Shown: in pieces, positions 61,648 through 64,000 of the stretch | Layout of the letters: every line of letters begins with the position of its first letter | Numbering within the stretch: the first letter of the stretch is position 1 | DNA from: Streptomyces bauhiniae | GTDB taxonomy: Bacteria > Actinomycetota > Actinomycetes > Streptomycetales > Streptomycetaceae | Length of the DNA stretch: 64,000 bases | Reading direction: 5' to 3' | Assembly (NCBI RefSeq): GCF_004784475.1 | Contig: NZ_SRRT01000002.1 | Location: forward strand, 930,001 to 994,000 | The notes under the pieces: generated by a model | Databases searched by the model: none | Seen by the model: the letters and a program-made list of their open reading frames with translations, nothing else | Told to the model about the DNA's origin: nothing | Made by a program: the position numbers and the translations under genes

Positions 61648-62969
61648 GCGGACTCCTCCTGACGCGGTGCGGGGCGGCCGAGGCCGAGGTGGTCACGCAG
61701 GGTGCGGCCCTGGTACTCGGTGCGCAGCACACCGCGTTCCTGGAGCAGCGGCACGACCCGGTCCACGAACTCGTCGAGGCCGCCGGGGGTGAGGTGGGGT
61801 ACGAGGATGAAGCCGTCGGCCGCGTCGGTCTGTACGTGTTCGTCCATGGCGGCGGCGACCGAGCCGGGGGTGCCGATGAAGGACTGGCGGGCGGTGAGTT
61901 CGATGGCCAGCTCGCGGATGGAGAGGTGCTTCTCCTCGGCGAGGGCCCGCCAGCGGGCCGCGATGCCGAAGCGGTCGGCCATGTGGGCCCAGCCCTGGGC
62001 GAGTTCGCCGTCCGGTACCGGTTCGACGTCGGGGAGCGGTCCGTCGGGGTCGTAGCCGGTGAGGTCGCGGCCCCAGACGTTCTCCAGCGTGGCGATGGCG
62101 GTCTGCGGGCTGACCTGCTGCCGCCGGATGTGCGCGGCGCGTTCCTGCGCGTCGGCCTCGCTGTCGCCGAGGACGACGGTCGCGGCGGGCAGGATCTTGA
62201 GCTGGTCCGGGGTGCGCCCGTACCGGGCCAGGCGGCCCTTGACGTCGGCGTGGAAGGCGCGGCCCGCCTCCAGGGTGCCGTGCCGGCTGAAGACGATGTC
62301 GGCGGTGCGCGCGGCGAACTCGCGGCCCTCGTCGGAGTCCCCGGCCTGGATGAGGACGGGGTGCACCTGGGGCGAGTGGGGCAGTGTGGCCCGGGCGGTG
62401 ATGTCGAACTGGGGCCCGCTGTGCCGCACGGTGTGCGGGGTGCCGCCGCTGGGCCAGGAGTCCCACAGGGCGCGGGCCACCTCCACGAACTCGGCGGCGC
62501 GGGTGTAGCGGTCGGCGCGGTCGAGGTAGCCGCCGCGCCGGAAGTTCTCGCCGGTGAACGCGTCGGAGGAGGTCACGATGTTCCACGCGGCCCGGCCCCC
62601 GGAGAGGTGGTCCAAGGTGGCGAACCTGCGCGCGAGTTCGTACGGCTCGTTGAAGGTGGCGTTGACGGTGGCGGCCAGTCCGAGGTGCTCGGTGACGGCG
62701 GCGAGCGCGTTCAGCACCGTCAGCGACTCGGGGCGGCCGACCACGTCCAAGTCGTGGATACGGCCCTTGCGTTCGCGCAGCCGCAGCCCCTCGGCGAGGA
62801 AGAAGAAGTCGAACCGGCCGCGTTCGGCGGTGCGGGCCAGGTGCTGGAAGGAGGAGAAGTCGATCTGGCTGCGGGAGCCGGGGTCGCGCCACACGGTGGT
62901 GCTGTTGACGCCGGGGAAGTGCGCGGCGAGGTGGACCTGCTTGCGTCGGGCGGGAGTTGAAGCGCTCAC
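61644..62969 (-). CDS. LLM monooxygenase, NtaA/SnaA/DszA type
   Basis: A 441-residue flavin monooxygenase of the NtaA/SnaA/SoxA/DszA branch: QVHLAAHFPGVNSTTVWRDP, FFLAEGLRLRERKG, GGRAAWNIVTSSDAFTGENF, and RADRYTRAAEFVEVARALWDSW in parts. These enzymes use FMNH2 from a separate reductase to cleave C-N or C-S bonds (nitrilotriacetate, dibenzothiophene sulfone, dimethyl sulfide). It overlaps both neighbours by 4 nt. The specific substrate is not determinable; a sulfur compound is favoured by context. Confidence 0.93.
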   Translation of the reverse strand: MSASTPARRKQVHLAAHFPGVNSTTVWRDPGSRSQIDFSSFQHLARTAERGRFDFFFLAEGLRLRERKGRIHDLDVVGRPESLTVLNALAAVTEHLGLAATVNATFNEPYELARRFATLDHLSGGRAAWNIVTSSDAFTGENFRRGGYLDRADRYTRAAEFVEVARALWDSWPSGGTPHTVRHSGPQFDITARATLPHSPQVHPVLIQAGDSDEGREFAARTADIVFSRHGTLEAGRAFHADVKGRLARYGRTPDQLKILPAATVVLGDSEADAQERAAHIRRQQVSPQTAIATLENVWGRDLTGYDPDGPLPDVEPVPDGELAQGWAHMADRFGIAARWRALAEEKHLSIRELAIELTARQSFIGTPGSVAAAMDEHVQTDAADGFILVPHLTPGGLDEFVDRVVPLLQERGVLRTEYQGRTLRDHLGLGRPAPRQEESA

Positions 62970-63952
62970 AGCGCGGCCTCCGTCCGTACGGCGTAGCGGC
63001 TGTCGGGCCGGGCCAGGCCGAGGTGGTCACGCAGGGTGCGGCCGGTGTGGGTGGCGCGGAAGAGGCCGCGGGCGCGCAGGGCGGGTACGACGTCGTGGAT
63101 CACGGCGGGCAGTTCCTCCGTGGGGTCGGTGAGGGCGAGGTGGAAGCCGTCCGTACCGGCCTCGGCGTGCCAGTGGGCGAGCAACTCCGGTAGCTTGTCC
63201 GGGGTTTCGGCGATCCGTATCAGCACGCGCAGGTCGTCCCGGCCGGCCCGGCTCAGCAGTTCGGTGCGGGCCTCGCGGGCGGTGGCCGGGCTGTCCGCGT
63301 CCAGCAGGACGATCTCGGCGTACTGAGCGGCCAACTCCCACCGTGCGTCGCGGCCTTGGGCGTCGAGCGCGACCGCGATCGGCGGCCGCCCCTGCGGTGG
63401 CCGGGGCACGATGGACGGTCCCCGGACCGAGAAGTGCGGCCCGTCGAAGTCGATGTAGTGCAGCTTGTCGCGGTCGATGAAGCGGCCGGTGCCGGCGTCC
63501 CGTATCTCGGCGTCGTCCTCCCAACTGTCCCAGAGCCGGGCGGCGACCTCGGCGGCGTCGGCGGCCTCCGCCCACAGCTCGGCTTCGGGGGCGGGGGCGC
63601 GGCGGCCGACGGCGCGGGCCGCTTCCCCGGTGGTGGAGACGTCGACCAGCCAGCCGGCCCGGCCCTCGCTGACGAAATCCAGGGTGGCGAGGGCACTGGA
63701 GGTGTGGAAGGGCTCGGTGTGGGTGGTGGTGACCGTGGGGATCAGGCCGATGTGGCTGGTGCGGGCGGCGGCGTGGGCCAGTACGGCGACGGCGTCGAGG
63801 CGGCCGTCGCCGTCGGCGGGGTCCAGGGAGTCGTCGAGGGTGACGAAGTCGAGGGCACCGAGTTCGGCGAGCTGGACCAGGCCGGTCCAGTGGGCGGCGG
63901 AGCGGGGCCCGGCGCTGCCGAGGCCGACGGAGAGATGGAGTTCGCGGGTCAT
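62966..63952 (-). CDS. LLM-class flavin-dependent oxidoreductase
   Basis: A 328-residue luciferase-like protein: LHLSVGLGSAGPRSAAHWTGL at the N-terminus, ARTSHIGLIPTVTTTHTEPFH in part, LATLDFVSEGRAGWLVDVSTT. It resembles the NtaA/DszA branch but is shorter. It opens the visible LLM series and overlaps the next gene by 4 nt. GTG/ATG upstream are not better; ATG 63952 is used. The preceding gene, partly visible, is probably an ABC-type substrate-binding protein. Confidence 0.88.
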   Translation of the reverse strand: MTRELHLSVGLGSAGPRSAAHWTGLVQLAELGALDFVTLDDSLDPADGDGRLDAVAVLAHAAARTSHIGLIPTVTTTHTEPFHTSSALATLDFVSEGRAGWLVDVSTTGEAARAVGRRAPAPEAELWAEAADAAEVAARLWDSWEDDAEIRDAGTGRFIDRDKLHYIDFDGPHFSVRGPSIVPRPPQGRPPIAVALDAQGRDARWELAAQYAEIVLLDADSPATAREARTELLSRAGRDDLRVLIRIAETPDKLPELLAHWHAEAGTDGFHLALTDPTEELPAVIHDVVPALRARGLFRATHTGRTLRDHLGLARPDSRYAVRTEAAL

Positions 63953-63966
63953 GCTGTCCCCCTCCC

Positions 63967-64000
63967 CTACTTCCCGGCCTTGGGCAGGCCGGGCGGATTG
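63967..64000 (-). CDS. C-terminal end of a probable ABC substrate-binding protein
   Basis: Only the last ten sense codons are in the window, reading NPPGLPKAGK then TAG (63967-63969). Endings like PPGLPKAGK are seen in extracellular solute-binding lipoproteins of Streptomyces linked to sulfonate-type ABC importers. It is 14 nt upstream of the first LLM gene in the same direction, hence the same operon. The call rests on ten residues and context. Confidence 0.4.
   Translation of the reverse strand, partial: NPPGLPKAGK

Overview
The window is high-GC actinobacterial DNA, almost certainly a Streptomyces chromosome. Coding is dense, third codon positions are nearly all G/C, and GTG and TTG starts are common. 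It holds a conservon (cvn) operon, F420/FMN luciferase-like enzymes and a DevS/DevR-like redox system. No transposase, integrase, phage gene or CRISPR array was seen. The first gene (cobK start, minus strand) and the last (tail of a probable ABC substrate-binding protein, minus strand) run off the ends.

Layout. 1-5.5 kb: cobK fragment, TauE/SafE permease, acyl-CoA ligase and thiolase, then an alpha/beta lipase and a HAD phosphatase. 5.8-13.6 kb: a dormancy/redox-stress island. It has a DUF4916 protein, a cyclic-nucleotide-binding-fold protein, a NarL-type response regulator, two tandem-domain universal stress proteins, a STAS protein, a zinc alcohol dehydrogenase, a PPOX protein and a two-GAF histidine kinase that keeps the DevS heme-ligand position. 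GGGCC-N4-GGCCC-type palindromes recur in its intergenic regions. 14-20.3 kb: LLM oxidoreductase, DUF1684 protein, 2-hydroxyacid dehydrogenase with divergent MFS permease and IclR regulator, and two small secreted SH3-like proteins. 20.5-25.4 kb: NAD-dependent formate dehydrogenase with a very strong terminator; an ADH-SDR-cupin operon divergent from an XRE regulator broken by one in-frame stop. 25.5-33.3 kb: flavodoxin-like reductase, SpoIIE phosphatase, a decayed stretch with gene remnants, a TetR-SMR-SMR operon, a TetR/SDR pair and a LysR/SDR divergent pair, with palindromic operators visible.

The most notable locus is 33.4-41.1 kb. Six co-directional genes encode a cytosolic trypsin-like protease fused to a degenerate P-loop (STAND-like) region, a PknG-type kinase with zinc ribbons and a TPR-like tail, a vWA protein with a zinc ribbon, a GlnX-like membrane protein, a substrate-binding lipoprotein and a small trypsin-co-occurring (Tcd1-like) protein. 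This merges the actinobacterial GlnX-GlnH-PknG nutrient-sensing module with components of predicted trypsin/vWA biological-conflict systems. I infer a membrane-triggered signalling system whose output is proteolysis.

41.1-48.8 kb: PhoD phosphatase, a stand-alone ctaD, NAD(P)-binding protein, tRNA-Pro(GGG), split transketolase and a YjbR protein. 48.9-52.1 kb: LysR, kbl and tdh (threonine to glycine). 52.3-56.5 kb: cvnABCD plus a GAF protein; the CvnA kinase has an unusual His/Met pentapeptide-repeat tail. 56.8-64 kb: membrane protein, barstar-like protein, SulP transporter, and an organosulfur-type operon of three LLM monooxygenases plus an FMN reductase.
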